Shown here in pieces: positions 43,055 through 52,157 of a stretch of DNA of 64,000 nt. Positions within the stretch are counted from its first letter, which is position 1. Every line of letters begins with the position of its first letter. The translations under genes and the position numbers were made by a program. Location: positions 3,321,524-3,385,523 of the forward strand of contig CM030936.1 of the NCBI GenBank assembly GCA_018136815.1. The letters run 5' to 3'. The DNA is from Isochrysis galbana (lineage: Eukaryota > Haptophyta > Isochrysidales > Isochrysidaceae). Below the pieces are notes generated by a model. It was given only the letters and a program-made list of their open reading frames with translations. It ran no database searches and was not told the origin of the DNA.

Positions 43055-43738
43055 CCAGTTGTACTTGCGCATATCCCATGGCGGTTTGTGACACATTTGT
43101 GATCCCATTCGTAAGCCCTGGAACTTGGCCTCGTTTGTTTTGCCTCCCGAGGCTCTTTCATGCGCTCGTACCCATACTAAAGCTCGTTTTAGGCTCGTGT
43201 AGTCTCTTGCGATGAGTGCCGTGTCGTCCGCGAATTGGCTGATTCTTAGGTCGTACCCGTTGAGGTCTACTCCCCGTATGTCGGGGTCTCCGTTTATCGC
43301 TCGGGTGAGCGCTTCTGTCGTGAGAAGAAAGGTGAGCGGTGAAAGTGGGCATCCCTGGGGCATCCCGCTTCCTATCGTGAAGGGGTAGCTCCGGCCGCCG
43401 TTGATTTTGATCGTGCGGATCGGTCTTGCCTCCTCGCTCGTGAGCGCTTTGGCTAGATGTTGAAAGTCCGGCCCGAAGTTGAGCAGTCGGAGTGCTAAGT
43501 AGTAAAATTCCCAGCTGACTCTATCGAAAGCTTTTTCCCAATCGAGTGCCAGGAGGAGGCCCGGCTCTCCAGTTTCGTCGAGGTATGCCCTCGTTAGTTG
43601 CAGAAGGTGGGTGGCTTCGCTTATCAGTCTCCTAGCTAGGCACGAAGCCTAGTTGGTTGTCTGAGATAATGTTGCCTATAGCTTTGCTAAGTCTGTTTGT
43701 TAGTATTTTCGCCAGAATTTTATAGTCGCTTTGCAGTA

Positions 43739-44493
43739 CAACTAAGTTTATACTTAGCTCGCCCATGGGGGGGCACGAGCCCCCCCCTCTCTCCACTCCT
43801 CCCCCGCCATGGGGGAGGAACCACCCATCCTCCTGGCACGCCTGATGGCTTGCCAGGAGGCCACTGCCCTGCTGACCCTCTCTCCCACTGACAGGCTCGC
43901 CTGATTCGCCCATCCTGGCCCGGCGTGGCCAGCCCATTGCTCCAACCCCTCCTCCCCCCCTGTTCGACAGGCAGACAGGTGCAGCGTGGGGGCCCCTGAG
44001 GCTCAGGAGCGCCAGCGAGGGAGAGGCAGGGGAGGCCAGGGCCCAGCCCCAGCCTCCTCTGCCCCCTGAGCTGGCCTCCATGAGCCTCCAGGGTCGCCAA
44101 TGGGCAGCTGCAGGCCTGCCGCAGGCGCGCCATCGCGCGTGCCGCAGGAGAGGGGAGAGAGAGCGCGGAGAAGGGGGTGGGCGGAGCGGAGCTCCGCCCA
44201 CCGAAAAATAGGTAAGTCCCGCACCTGTTTACAGGATAAGTCGGGACTGAGGTCGCCGCCCACTCGGAGACACAGGAGGAAGAGAGGGAACAGATCACCG
44301 GGGGGAGGCGCGGGCCACCGGACCATATCTAAGCCCTTCACCCCAATCCCCCTAGTAGTGCACGGGGGGAGCCGCCTGATGGCGGGGGGAGAAGGGCTGG
44401 GAGCGTGGGGGTGTAGAAAGTTTTCCTACGTGAGTAGAAAGTAGAGGGTCCACGGCTGCGTGCGCGGTGAGACTATTAAAAGGTTTAATTTAA
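43739..44493 (+). mobile_element. Repeat B', SINE-like element with LINE tail, copy 2 (755 bp)
   Basis: Flanked by the exact 20-base duplication TTTATAGTCGCTTTGCAGTA (43719-43738 and 44494-44513). It begins CAACTAAGTTTATACTTAGC, carries the GCCCATGGGGGGGCACGAGC body and ends in a LINE-type tail (CCTAGTAGTGCACGGGGGGA, GTGAGACTATTAAAAGG). It has no ORF of note, so it is mobilised in trans. Confidence 0.9.
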
Positions 44494-44602
44494 TTTATAG
44501 TCGCTTTGCAGTAGTGTTATAGGCCTATAGTTTTTGGGGTCGCGCGCATCCCCCTTTTCGTATAGAAGTATTATGTCTCCCTCCCTCATGGTATACGGGA
44601 TA

Positions 44603-45840
44603 TATAATCTATCTGAGCATTAGTACCACTACTCTCACTAGCCCGGTACTAACACGACAGCCCTCAGCGCACCTGCCCGTACACCTTGGCGCGTGCTGTT
44701 GTCACAGATACATACTCCTATGCACCCTTCCACATCTCCCCCCTCGCAGGCCCCCGGCTCCCATTCTAACTCCCCACAAGTTAAAATGAGGGAAAACCCA
44801 TTGAGGCGGTCCGGTCGACGCCGGCCGACTCTCCGGGAAAAAGCACCGGGGGGGGGGGGAGGAACCTCTCGTCAAAAAAGGAGAACGGCCCTTACAGCTC
44901 GCGCCGCGAGCGGTCCTCGAAGAAATAAATGTCTGCGCCCCCCGATACCTGCCACAGGTAGGCCCAGGTCAATCCTTTTAGCAAAAGTCGCCCAAACTTG
45001 TCGGCCCCAGTTTATCTTAATAAAACGTCTTGTTTACGTGAGTAAGAAAAATTTTCTGTGAAAAGGCAGGGGAACGTGACCATATTGTATTCTACTGTAG
45101 GGGGGGGGCATTTTACTCCTAGATAGGGGGTTATACGATTAGAAAGGGGGGTCGCCCGCCCCCAAACTTGTGGCTCACTTGTAGAGAGGGCCCAAACTTG
45201 TGACAAGTTGGAGCAGCCGCCCAAACTTGCAGAAAAATTTGCAAAAGGATTGACCTGGGCCTAGCCACAGGGACGTCTTGAGCCACTCCCTTCTTCTCGC
45301 CTCTCCTGTCGCCAGCCGCCCCCCTTCGCCCGTTTGCTAACGCAAACGGGGCTCGTTTCTCACCACACTCCGTCGGGGGGGGTGCAAATCCCCCCCTCTC
45401 CCTCGTTCCATTCTCTTCCGCCCCGGTCCCTGCGGCGCGTCGCCATGCGGCGCGCCATGGCCTGCTCTCAGAGGTCCTTCAGGGGCGCCCAGAGGGCCAG
45501 CAAGGGCAGCTCAGGGGGCAGTGGAGGCTGGGGCTCAGCCCCTGGCCCCCCCTGCCTCTCCCTCGCTCGCCTCGCTGGCCTTGGGTGCCGCCCTGAGGCC
45601 CCTGTCTGCCTGGCGACCAGGGATGGGGGGGGGAGTCAGTACGAGAGCAGGCCCATGCGGGCCTGGGAGTGCGGCTCGCGGCCCGCGCCCACTAGGGGTC
45701 TGGGCTGTATTGATGAGTGCCCTGCCCCTGCCAGAGGGCAGGGGCTGGGGTTGAATGTACGGGCCCACCCCGGGGGGTGTCCGCAATGGAGAGAGGGGGG
45801 CGCGAGGCCCCCATTGACCCCCACTTATACAAGTAGGTTG
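44603..45840 (+). mobile_element. Composite retroposed insertion (repeat C + MITE + repeat B)
   Basis: Flanked by the exact 17-base duplication TCATGGTATACGGGATA (44586-44602 and 45841-45857), which lies in the LINE RT. It contains repeat C at the left (44605-44780), a 305-bp MITE in the middle, and repeat B at the right, ending CCACTTATACAAGTAGGTTG. Either C and B are parts of one long element or two elements inserted successively. Confidence 0.85.
44959..45263. mobile_element. 305-bp MITE with 8-bp target duplication
   Basis: Inverted ends TAGGCCCAGGTCAATCCTTT and AAAGGATTGACCTGGGCCTA are flanked by GCCACAGG on both sides (44951-44958 and 45264-45271). CCCAAACTTG subterminal motifs recur at least four times in either orientation. 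The 8-bp duplication indicates hAT-type mobilisation. Confidence 0.92.
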
Positions 45841-46185
45841 TCATGGTATACGGGATAAGGCCTGTGTCGAATGTTTGGTTGTATGGGTCCGTTAGGATCG
45901 GTGCTACTAGCTTCTCGTGCGTCTTATATACTTCCGCCGGTATCCCATCCGGACCCGCGCTCTTGCCGGGGCCTATGCTCCGAATGGCTAGTAGAGCCTC
46001 GTCTACTGTGATGCGCCCCTCTAGTCGGCGTTTGTCGAGTTCGGTGAGGGGCCGGTCGGATAATGTGTTTTCGAGCTCGGGTTCCCTTCTCGATTCTTTG
46101 GGGGAGTATAGCCAGGAGTAGTATGTTCTGAATTCTCTTCGAATGCCGTCGTCGGACATGGTCGTGTCGTGGTCAGGATAGTTAG

Positions 46186-46536
46186 AGCAACCGACTCGCT
46201 CGCCAAACACCTTGAAGAAAGAAGCAAGAACCTACGTACAAGCCAAGGGTCAAGGGCAGCGGACCTACAGAACGTGAGAGGAAGTGTCCGCACGCCAACG
46301 CGAACGCCAAACGCGGGGAGAACGAAATCCTAACCAGACTGAGCAGAACCTATGACCTATGAAGATGAAGAACAGGACTGGACGACAATGAAATCTCATG
46401 GACACATCCATCTCATGCATCGTGGATGCTCATTCTAACCTTTGTATATTTATACTGAGGTCTCTGCTTCTCACTTCCCGCTCGCGGCCGTTTCGAGTCC
46501 GCGCGAGGCATGAGGCATTCTTGCGGCACAGAAATG
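46186..46536 (-). repeat. Gypsy-type LTR fragment with a TATA box
   Basis: Minus-strand reading from about 46400 to 46186 (GGTTAGGATTTCGTTCTCCC, TTGGCGTTCGCGTTGGCG, GTGTTTGGCGAGCGAGTCGG) matches 1695-1850. Upstream on that strand CAGTATAAATATAC (about 46445-46458) is a good TATA element. Confidence 0.65.
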
Positions 46537-46616
46537 TGTCGCATCCGCGATCGACCTTTTTGTTTTAGAAGTCGTCTGCGTTTCTATGTCTATGTCCCCT
46601 CCTTGTAGGCTAGTTA

Positions 46617-48210
46617 ACGCCGAAGAAATTCAACGATATCACCCCCCGGCGCGGTGGGAGAACGGATACAAAGGACCCAAATATATGGAGTACCCGTTAG
46701 CAGACGAATACGCAATACAAAAGGGAAAAATCACGCTTGACGCGATCACAGTTTCCGACATTGCAAAGATCGCGCTCAAAGCAGCACGCCGCAACGACTC
46801 GCAGACAGCCAGAAAGGCGTGGGAAAACCGCCTCGACATCACCAAAAACGACTGGAAGCACATAGCCAGGTTGTACACCCTGCCGTTGCTAAAACACACC
46901 GACAAACACCCACACTTCAAACACATCACTCACAGGAGGATAGGTACCAAGAACAGATTCGAGAACAGCACAACGAAAAAATGCAGAATGTGCGACAAAT
47001 ACCAAGAAGACTCGTGCCACCTAGCGTGGTGCCCCGCGACGAGGAAAATCTTCGACACACTAGATGCAATCGCTAACTACACCCCAAAACCAAACAGGCC
47101 AAAAAAACAGAAAATAAAAGACAAACTGTTTGCATACCCGGCAGAATCCACGCCCGATAGCCTGAAAACCCTCTACGTAATAGCATCCCAGATGGGACAA
47201 TAGGCTTCTAATAGGTTCTATTAAGAGGTCAAGAGGCCTACCAGACCTGTTACCTGTTAATAGGTAATAGGTAAAAAAAAACTTTCAATATTCTATATTC
47301 TCGCCTCGCGCGTGGCTATAGGCCTATACTATAGGTACCGCTATCGTAGCCACGCCCAAATCATCTCGTATCCCTTCCTCTCCCTAGTAACTTAGCTCAG
47401 AAGTCAGAAGCCAATCATATTCATAATATACATCACATACTCATACATCTATCTTATTAGTAAAATGAGTTTTATTTTGACCTGTTACGGACCTATTGCG
47501 ACCTGTCAATAGGTCCTCTTAATAGGAATAGGCCCCCGAAACCTGTTGACCTTGTACCTGTTGTCCCATCCGGGAATAGCATGGAGATACATAATAAGAG
47601 ACTTCTACAGAATAGAGTTCGAATCACACACATACCACTACATACCGGTCTTAGAATCCACGCTAATAAGGTTCACAACCTTGGTGAGGAGCATTGCCCC
47701 GTCAAACGGCCACCACCGAATGCGCACACGCACGGCGGCCCAGGGCAGAAAACCTAAGCTAAAGACTAAAGAAACCGCTAGAGCTTAGCGCCCCCATCTT
47801 TATAGAAAACGACAAAGGAAACCTAAAGCTGAATGACAACCTCGGCCTCGTGGCAGAGGCAATCGGCATAGCCGGAAAGCTCGCCTGAAGGAGAGGCGCG
47901 TCTCCCTCCACGCAGACATCCCAGAAAGAAAAGACGGGAGCCGCGAACAAAGACGACGCAGCAACAACGAACCGCTTACACCAACACAGCGAGAAACGGG
48001 CCACCTAGAGGCACAGGAGGAAGGCGTGAACAGACCACTAGAGGCCGGTGCACCCCCGCCCTACCCAACCCCCCCCACAACCTGGGCCCCTAAGTAGAGC
48101 ACGAGGGGAGATGCCGCAAGGCGGGAAGCGAGGGAGAGGAAGGGAAATGGGCGTGGCTACGATAGACAGCTACATAGCCGCGCGCGAGGTGAGGAATTTA
48201 AAAGGTTTTT
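46617..48210 (+). mobile_element. 5'-truncated LINE (ORF2 C-terminus and 3' tail)
   Basis: A 1594-bp LINE 3' end is flanked by the 14-base duplication TTGTAGGCTAGTTA (46603-46616, 48211-48224). It encodes NDWKHIARLYTLPLLKHTDK, HFKHITHRRIGTKNRF and the knuckle CRMCDKYQEDSCHLAWC (C-x2-C-x7-H-x3-C). The frame is broken at 47187 by a 388-bp TIR element and resumes at 47583 (RYIIRDFYRIEFESHTY). After KTKETARA the frame stops, but a second frame (LSAPIF to GIAGKLA, ending 47888) is conserved with the LINE at 58 kb. The 3' tail runs 48010-48210 and ends in TTTAAAAGG and Ts. Confidence 0.88.
47187..47574. mobile_element. 388-bp TIR element carrying a LINE tail
   Basis: Inverted ends CCCAGATGGGACAATAGG and CCTGTTGTCCCATCCGGG (16 of 18 match) are flanked by the 8-bp duplication AATAGCAT (47179-47186, 47575-47582). 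Removing it and one duplication restores the LINE frame. Inside, 47264-47400 is the LINE 3' tail in reverse (A run, TTCTCGCCTCGCGCG, GTAGCCACGCCC). AATAGGT/ACCTGTT repeats crowd both ends. Confidence 0.9.
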
Positions 48211-48560
48211 TTGTAGGCTAGTTATCGTCGCATCATCCTACATTCGCCCTCTTTGCGTACTGCGTGGTGCGAGAGCGGTGAAGGCGTGAGTGAGGCAAGT
48301 GCACGTAGCAGCGGGCAGCGGGCTCGTGGCTCGTGGTGGGCGGCAATGCAGCTAAAAGTGCAGCCCTATACGTGTGAGTGCGATGTGCAGCCGGCGGCAC
48401 GTGTGCAGTGTTGCTGGACTCATGCTGTTGTGTCCCTCGCGGGCTGTGATGGGTGAGGAATGCACGATTGCGCTTTCGTGGAGTGAGAGTGAGAGGTTGT
48501 GTGGAGTGTTGATATGATGCCAACCGTAAAGTTGTCCCACATTAATCGGCACAGCGGGCA

Positions 48561-49288
48561 CGCAGCACCTGATACTGAGAGCAGATGTACACCGGCGGCG
48601 AGCGCCCCGCGCTACACACATGTCGCGCCATCTCGTGAAGTGTATGAGCGCTCCCGACTCCCTACAGTGAGTGAGTGGGAGACGAAGACGAAGCAGGAAC
48701 AGAGGCAGCTCAGCAGAGGGATGGTGGGCGGTGGGCGAGGGCGTCGAGAACTGCTCACCGGCCACGGCAGTGGTCCGGCAGTGGTCCAAGATAATGTGCC
48801 ACCATGGCCTCGCGACTCCCTCTCTCTCCCAGTCCACCAGAGCCCTTACTCCTCTCGCCTCGCGCGCTATTGTTAGACTTTTGTATAGCCGTTTTGGGCC
48901 CGCTCCACCTGCTGCGACGGTCGTGTGAGAACGACGCGTGCGCGACGGAGCAACGCTGGCAGGGCAGTGTGCCTGCGGTTCTGTCTCACCTGTGGGAGCC
49001 CTGTGGCAGCCCGCATAGTGGCTAGGCCAGATGTGTCGGATCAGCCCGATGTGAAAGCGGGAGCCCTGCCGGCACTTTCCAAAAATAGAACGTCAAACTT
49101 TTGGCAGCGAGGGGTAGAGTAGAGTAGAGTAGGAGATAGTATGATAGTATGGAGTGAGAAAGCACGGCAGGCAGGCCCTGCTGGCTGGGAGAGGCAAGGC
49201 GGAGAGGAGGGGGCGCGCGCGGGGGGGGGGGGGGGGGGGGGGGAGCCCAAAGGGGCAGAAGGGCGTGGGACGTGGCGAAGGGTCAAGA
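48561..49288. other. Upstream region of the MFS gene
   Basis: G run at 49221-49243, purine-rich leader. No other gene. Confidence 0.4.
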
Positions 49289-50692
49289 ATGAGGGAGACA
49301 AGATGCGATTGTACTGCTTGTCCGGCAGCCCTGCACCAATCTCAGCTCGAGCGAGGGGTACGCATCCTCGCATACTGGCTCGTCACCTTTGCAACCCTCG
49401 GCATGCAGTATGCGTTTGGGCCCATCTTTGTCATGCTCCTCGAAGCGCTCGGTGGGGGGCGCGGTGTTACCGCATTGGTAGGCAGCTTATCGGTCGGTAT
49501 TATGGATGGCCTGGGCGGCATCTTCTCTGGATGGGTCGTCCTAGCCATTGGGGCTCGGCGGAGTGGCCTCTTGGGCGCAGCCTTGGCAGCTTTGGGATGG
49601 GGCCTGTCTGCTCTTGTGCAAGAGTCGTGGCAGCTCCTGCTGAGCTTCTCGTGCCTCGTGGGGATGGGTCACTCACTAGGGTTGTACGCCGCGGTGATGA
49701 CCATCAACCGTTGGTTTTCTCGCAGACTCGCACTGGCCCATGCAGCAGGTACTACTGGCGGCGCGTTCGCCCCTTTCTTGTGCGGTTTGTTTGCGCCAGC
49801 ACTTGCGGGTGCTGTCGGATGGCGCATGGCCATGGTTGTGTTTTCCGCCGTAAACGGTACTATACTAGCTCTCGCTGCGCTGATGCTTACGCCGCCTCGA
49901 TCGTCGACGCTGGAGACGTTCCCGGAGACATGTGCCGTGACGCGATGTGCCTCAGATTCCGAACAGGGAGAGCAAATGACACAGGCCCAAGCACACAGGG
50001 CGGGGCTTGGGAATGCTGGAAGCGAGGACGCGGGTCTAAGCGAACTCTGGAAGTTCAGCTGTCTGCATCGTCAGCTACATTTGGTAGCTTTCAGCTATTT
50101 CACGTTCGGCCTGGGCTGTTGGATCTCCGTTGTGCACGTGGTACAGTTGGCCTTGGATCAAGGTATTCCAGAAACCGAAGCATCTCGCTTGACCATGTAC
50201 TTGTCGATTGGCTCGCTTACAATGCGTGTTCCCTTTGGGCTAGGTGCCGACGCATTTGGGCGGTCAAGAAGCGTGGCATTTGCGAGCGTCTGCTTATGTG
50301 CCATCCACTTGAGTGCTGCCTTTCCCATCACTATCTCCTCCCCGAGGTTCCTCGTTGGATATGCGCTTAGTGTTGGAGGTTTGAATGGTGGGGTACTGGC
50401 TATCTTGCTAACGATACCGACTGAACTTGATATTCCACGACGCTTCGTCAACATCTTGTCGGCGTCACTTTCTTCTCCCCTCGGGATGGGAATGGTGGCG
50501 GGACCCCCTATTGCCTCCGTGATGCAGGAACGCCTCGGAAGCTACTCACCTGCGATGCTCTTTGCCGCAAGCAGCTTCGCGGTTAGCGCCTTATCGTTAT
50601 GCTACGTGATGGCTTTCACCCCAATGTTGGGATTGGGTAAATGCAGGGCGGCAGTATGCCGCCATCCGGCAAAGTCAAAGGTCACAGCGTAA
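49289..50692 (+). CDS. MFS transporter, monocarboxylate-transporter-like (467 aa)
   Basis: Twelve hydrophobic segments split six and six by a polar loop of about 60 residues (about 215-275), the standard major facilitator plan. Helix 1 (LAYWLVTFATLGMQYAFGPI) with a short cytoplasmic start, the FGPIFVMLLEAL pattern and loop 2-3 (GWVVLAIGARRSGLLG) are like SLC16/OFA-type monocarboxylate carriers. RWFSRRLALAHAAGTTGGA in helix 4-5 also fits (family pattern YFxKRRxLAxGxAxxG). The start at 49289 follows a G-rich leader whose translation is low complexity. Substrate is not readable; a plasma-membrane or organelle organic-acid carrier is likely. No introns are needed. Confidence 0.85.
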   Translation: MRETRCDCTACPAALHQSQLERGVRILAYWLVTFATLGMQYAFGPIFVMLLEALGGGRGVTALVGSLSVGIMDGLGGIFSGWVVLAIGARRSGLLGAALAALGWGLSALVQESWQLLLSFSCLVGMGHSLGLYAAVMTINRWFSRRLALAHAAGTTGGAFAPFLCGLFAPALAGAVGWRMAMVVFSAVNGTILALAALMLTPPRSSTLETFPETCAVTRCASDSEQGEQMTQAQAHRAGLGNAGSEDAGLSELWKFSCLHRQLHLVAFSYFTFGLGCWISVVHVVQLALDQGIPETEASRLTMYLSIGSLTMRVPFGLGADAFGRSRSVAFASVCLCAIHLSAAFPITISSPRFLVGYALSVGGLNGGVLAILLTIPTELDIPRRFVNILSASLSSPLGMGMVAGPPIASVMQERLGSYSPAMLFAASSFAVSALSLCYVMAFTPMLGLGKCRAAVCRHPAKSKVTA

Positions 50693-50984
50693 TAGATTGG
50701 ATTGGACGCCTGCTGGTTGCTAGTAGCAGTAGCTTATTGTTTGTAGTGTGCGGTAATAATGCGCATGGTTTGTGTTGCTTTTGCACCTAGCGATAGCGCA
50801 GCACAAACCACGCTCGCCCGCCCAGCACGTCTTTTTATATGTTATCTCACAAGCCTAAGTTTATACTTGGTTCAGCATCACAACTAAGTTGGTACGCACG
50901 CGCGGCGAGATTGCTAATTAGTATTTTTTATAGTAGTACTTTGTTCAGCATGGGGGGGCGGCTTCGCGTCCCCCTCTCAGGCAC
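50693..50984. other. Spacer with retroelement end
   Basis: AAGTTTATACTTGGTTCAGC at 50856-50875 resembles the left end of repeat B' (43739). No gene. Confidence 0.4.
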
Positions 50985-51470
50985 CAATTCCCTTCCGGGG
51001 GGCCTGTCAGTCAACCCCTTGCTCTGCCTTCTGGCTTCAGGCATGGGCAGGGCAATCAACACAACCACCCAGTCCCCTAGTGGGCGCGGGTTGCGAGCCG
51101 CACTCCTAGGCCCGCTGTGGCCTGCTCTCGTACTGACTCCCCCCCCCCATCATCCCTGGTCGCCAGGCAGACAAGGGCCTCTAGGCGGCACCCAGCACCC
51201 AAGGCCAGCGAGGCGAACGAGGGAGAGGCAGGGGGGGGCAGGGGGTGAGCCCCAGCCTCCACTGCCCCCTGAGCTGCCCTTGCTAGCCCTCTGGGTGCCC
51301 CCGAAGGACCTCTAAGAGGCCAGGCCGTGGTGGCGCGCCGCATCGCGAGCGCGCCGCAGGGAGAGAGGTGGAAGAGAGTGAAGCGAGGGAGAGGGGGGGA
51401 TTTGCACCCCCCCGATGGAGTGTGGTGAGAAACGAGACCCGTTTGGGTTAGCAAACGGGCGGGGAGGGGC
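50985..51470 (-). repeat. Repeat B, minus-strand copy
   Basis: Minus-strand reading CGTTTGCTAACCCAAACGGG, CGTTTCTCACCACACTCC, GGGGGGTGCAAATCC, GGGGCAGTGGAGGCTGGGGC and CTGGCGACCAGGGATG matches 45335-45640. Confidence 0.75.
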
Positions 51471-51965
51471 GGCTGGCGACAGGAGGGAGATGGGAAGGGA
51501 GCGGCTCAAGATCAAGACCTCTTGGCTCTTGGGATACCCCCGTGGCGCTGATACTAATATACTAATAGCTGACGCCCCACCATCGCCATCGTTGGTTTGT
51601 AGTGTTGCACTTAAACGTGAACGCGAAAACAATATCTCCTATGAGTTGCTGGCCTCTCTTCACTCCGCTTTCGCATAGTCGCAATGGACAATGGCCATAG
51701 TGCGCCAACTGACCAATGATCAATGATGCACACTATGCCTATGACGAAAGAGTGAAAGTAAAAAACTAGCACATCCAAACATTTCATCAAATTCCAGATC
51801 CGCACTTTCAAGAAATCAACCCATCCACGGCCACGATCGAGGGGCCAGAGTGCTCTACGTGCCAACTAGTGCTTATCCACTCATGGCAGAGCCTACTCGA
51901 AATTGTGGCGGCGTCTTGCAAGCCGATGAGCACTCTGAGTCGCCCAGCTGACACAAGCGTTCACT
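51471..51965. other. Intergenic, no gene seen
   Basis: No recognisable feature. 3' flank of the small minus-strand gene that follows. Confidence 0.4.
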
Positions 51966-52157
51966 TCACTTGCGGAGGAAAGCGATGGCGAGCGTTGCAC
52001 CAACAGCGGCCACGACGGCCGCGCCAAGGTAAAGCTTATTGTAGAAGAGCGCTTCCTTCTTTGCGGCACACGTTTCAGGAGAGCAGGCACACTTCCTGCT
52101 GCCGCACCCACAGCTTCCGTCCTTGCACGAGCATTTTGGTCCGCAATTGCACGGCAT
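51966..52157 (-). CDS. Small metallothionein-like protein with C-terminal membrane anchor (63 aa)
   Basis: The first 30 residues hold nine cysteines in CxC pairs (MPCNCGPKCSCKDG, then CGCGSRKCACSPETC), the spacing of metallothioneins that bind Zn, Cu or Cd through thiolates. The rest is KKEALFYNK followed by one hydrophobic helix (LYLGAAVVAAVGATLAIAFL) and a final Arg-Lys. That is the layout of a tail-anchored protein: soluble cysteine domain in the cytosol, membrane anchor at the C-terminus. Metallothioneins are normally soluble, so the anchor is unusual. The frame is complete, the ATG is clean, and there is no intron. Alternative: a tail-anchored iron or copper donor rather than a true metallothionein. 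Confidence 0.75.
   Translation of the reverse strand: MPCNCGPKCSCKDGSCGCGSRKCACSPETCAAKKEALFYNKLYLGAAVVAAVGATLAIAFLRK

Larger units (their letters stand above)
43055..46210 (-). pseudogene. LINE reverse transcriptase split by two nested insertions
   Basis: Three minus-strand blocks belong to one LINE: 46210-45858 (FRTYYSWLY, GPGKSAGPDGIPAEVYK), 44602-44514 (REGDIILLYEKGDARDPKNY) and 43738-43055 (SDYKILAKILTNRL, ALDWEKAFDRVSW, MPQGCPLSPLTFLL, SQFADDTALIA). The order matches the intact RT at 58760-60530. They are separated by insertions 44603-45840 and 43739-44493, each with its own target duplication. A one-base frameshift near 43640 (after DNQLGFVP) also breaks it. The FADD catalytic box is intact. 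LINE RTs perform target-primed reverse transcription in the nucleus. Confidence 0.85.
46537..48560 (+). repeat. LTR2 copy interrupted by a LINE
   Basis: LTR2 starts TGTCGCATCC at 46537, is broken at 46616 by a LINE piece, and resumes at 48211 with a repeated TTGTAGGCTAGTTA. The reference without the insertion is 16414-16530. The right boundary of LTR2 is not known; 48560 is a guess. Confidence 0.6.

Noticed and set aside
49141-50370. 409-codon frame overlapping the MFS gene
   Set aside because: No helices or motifs; the other frame has twelve helices and MFS signatures.
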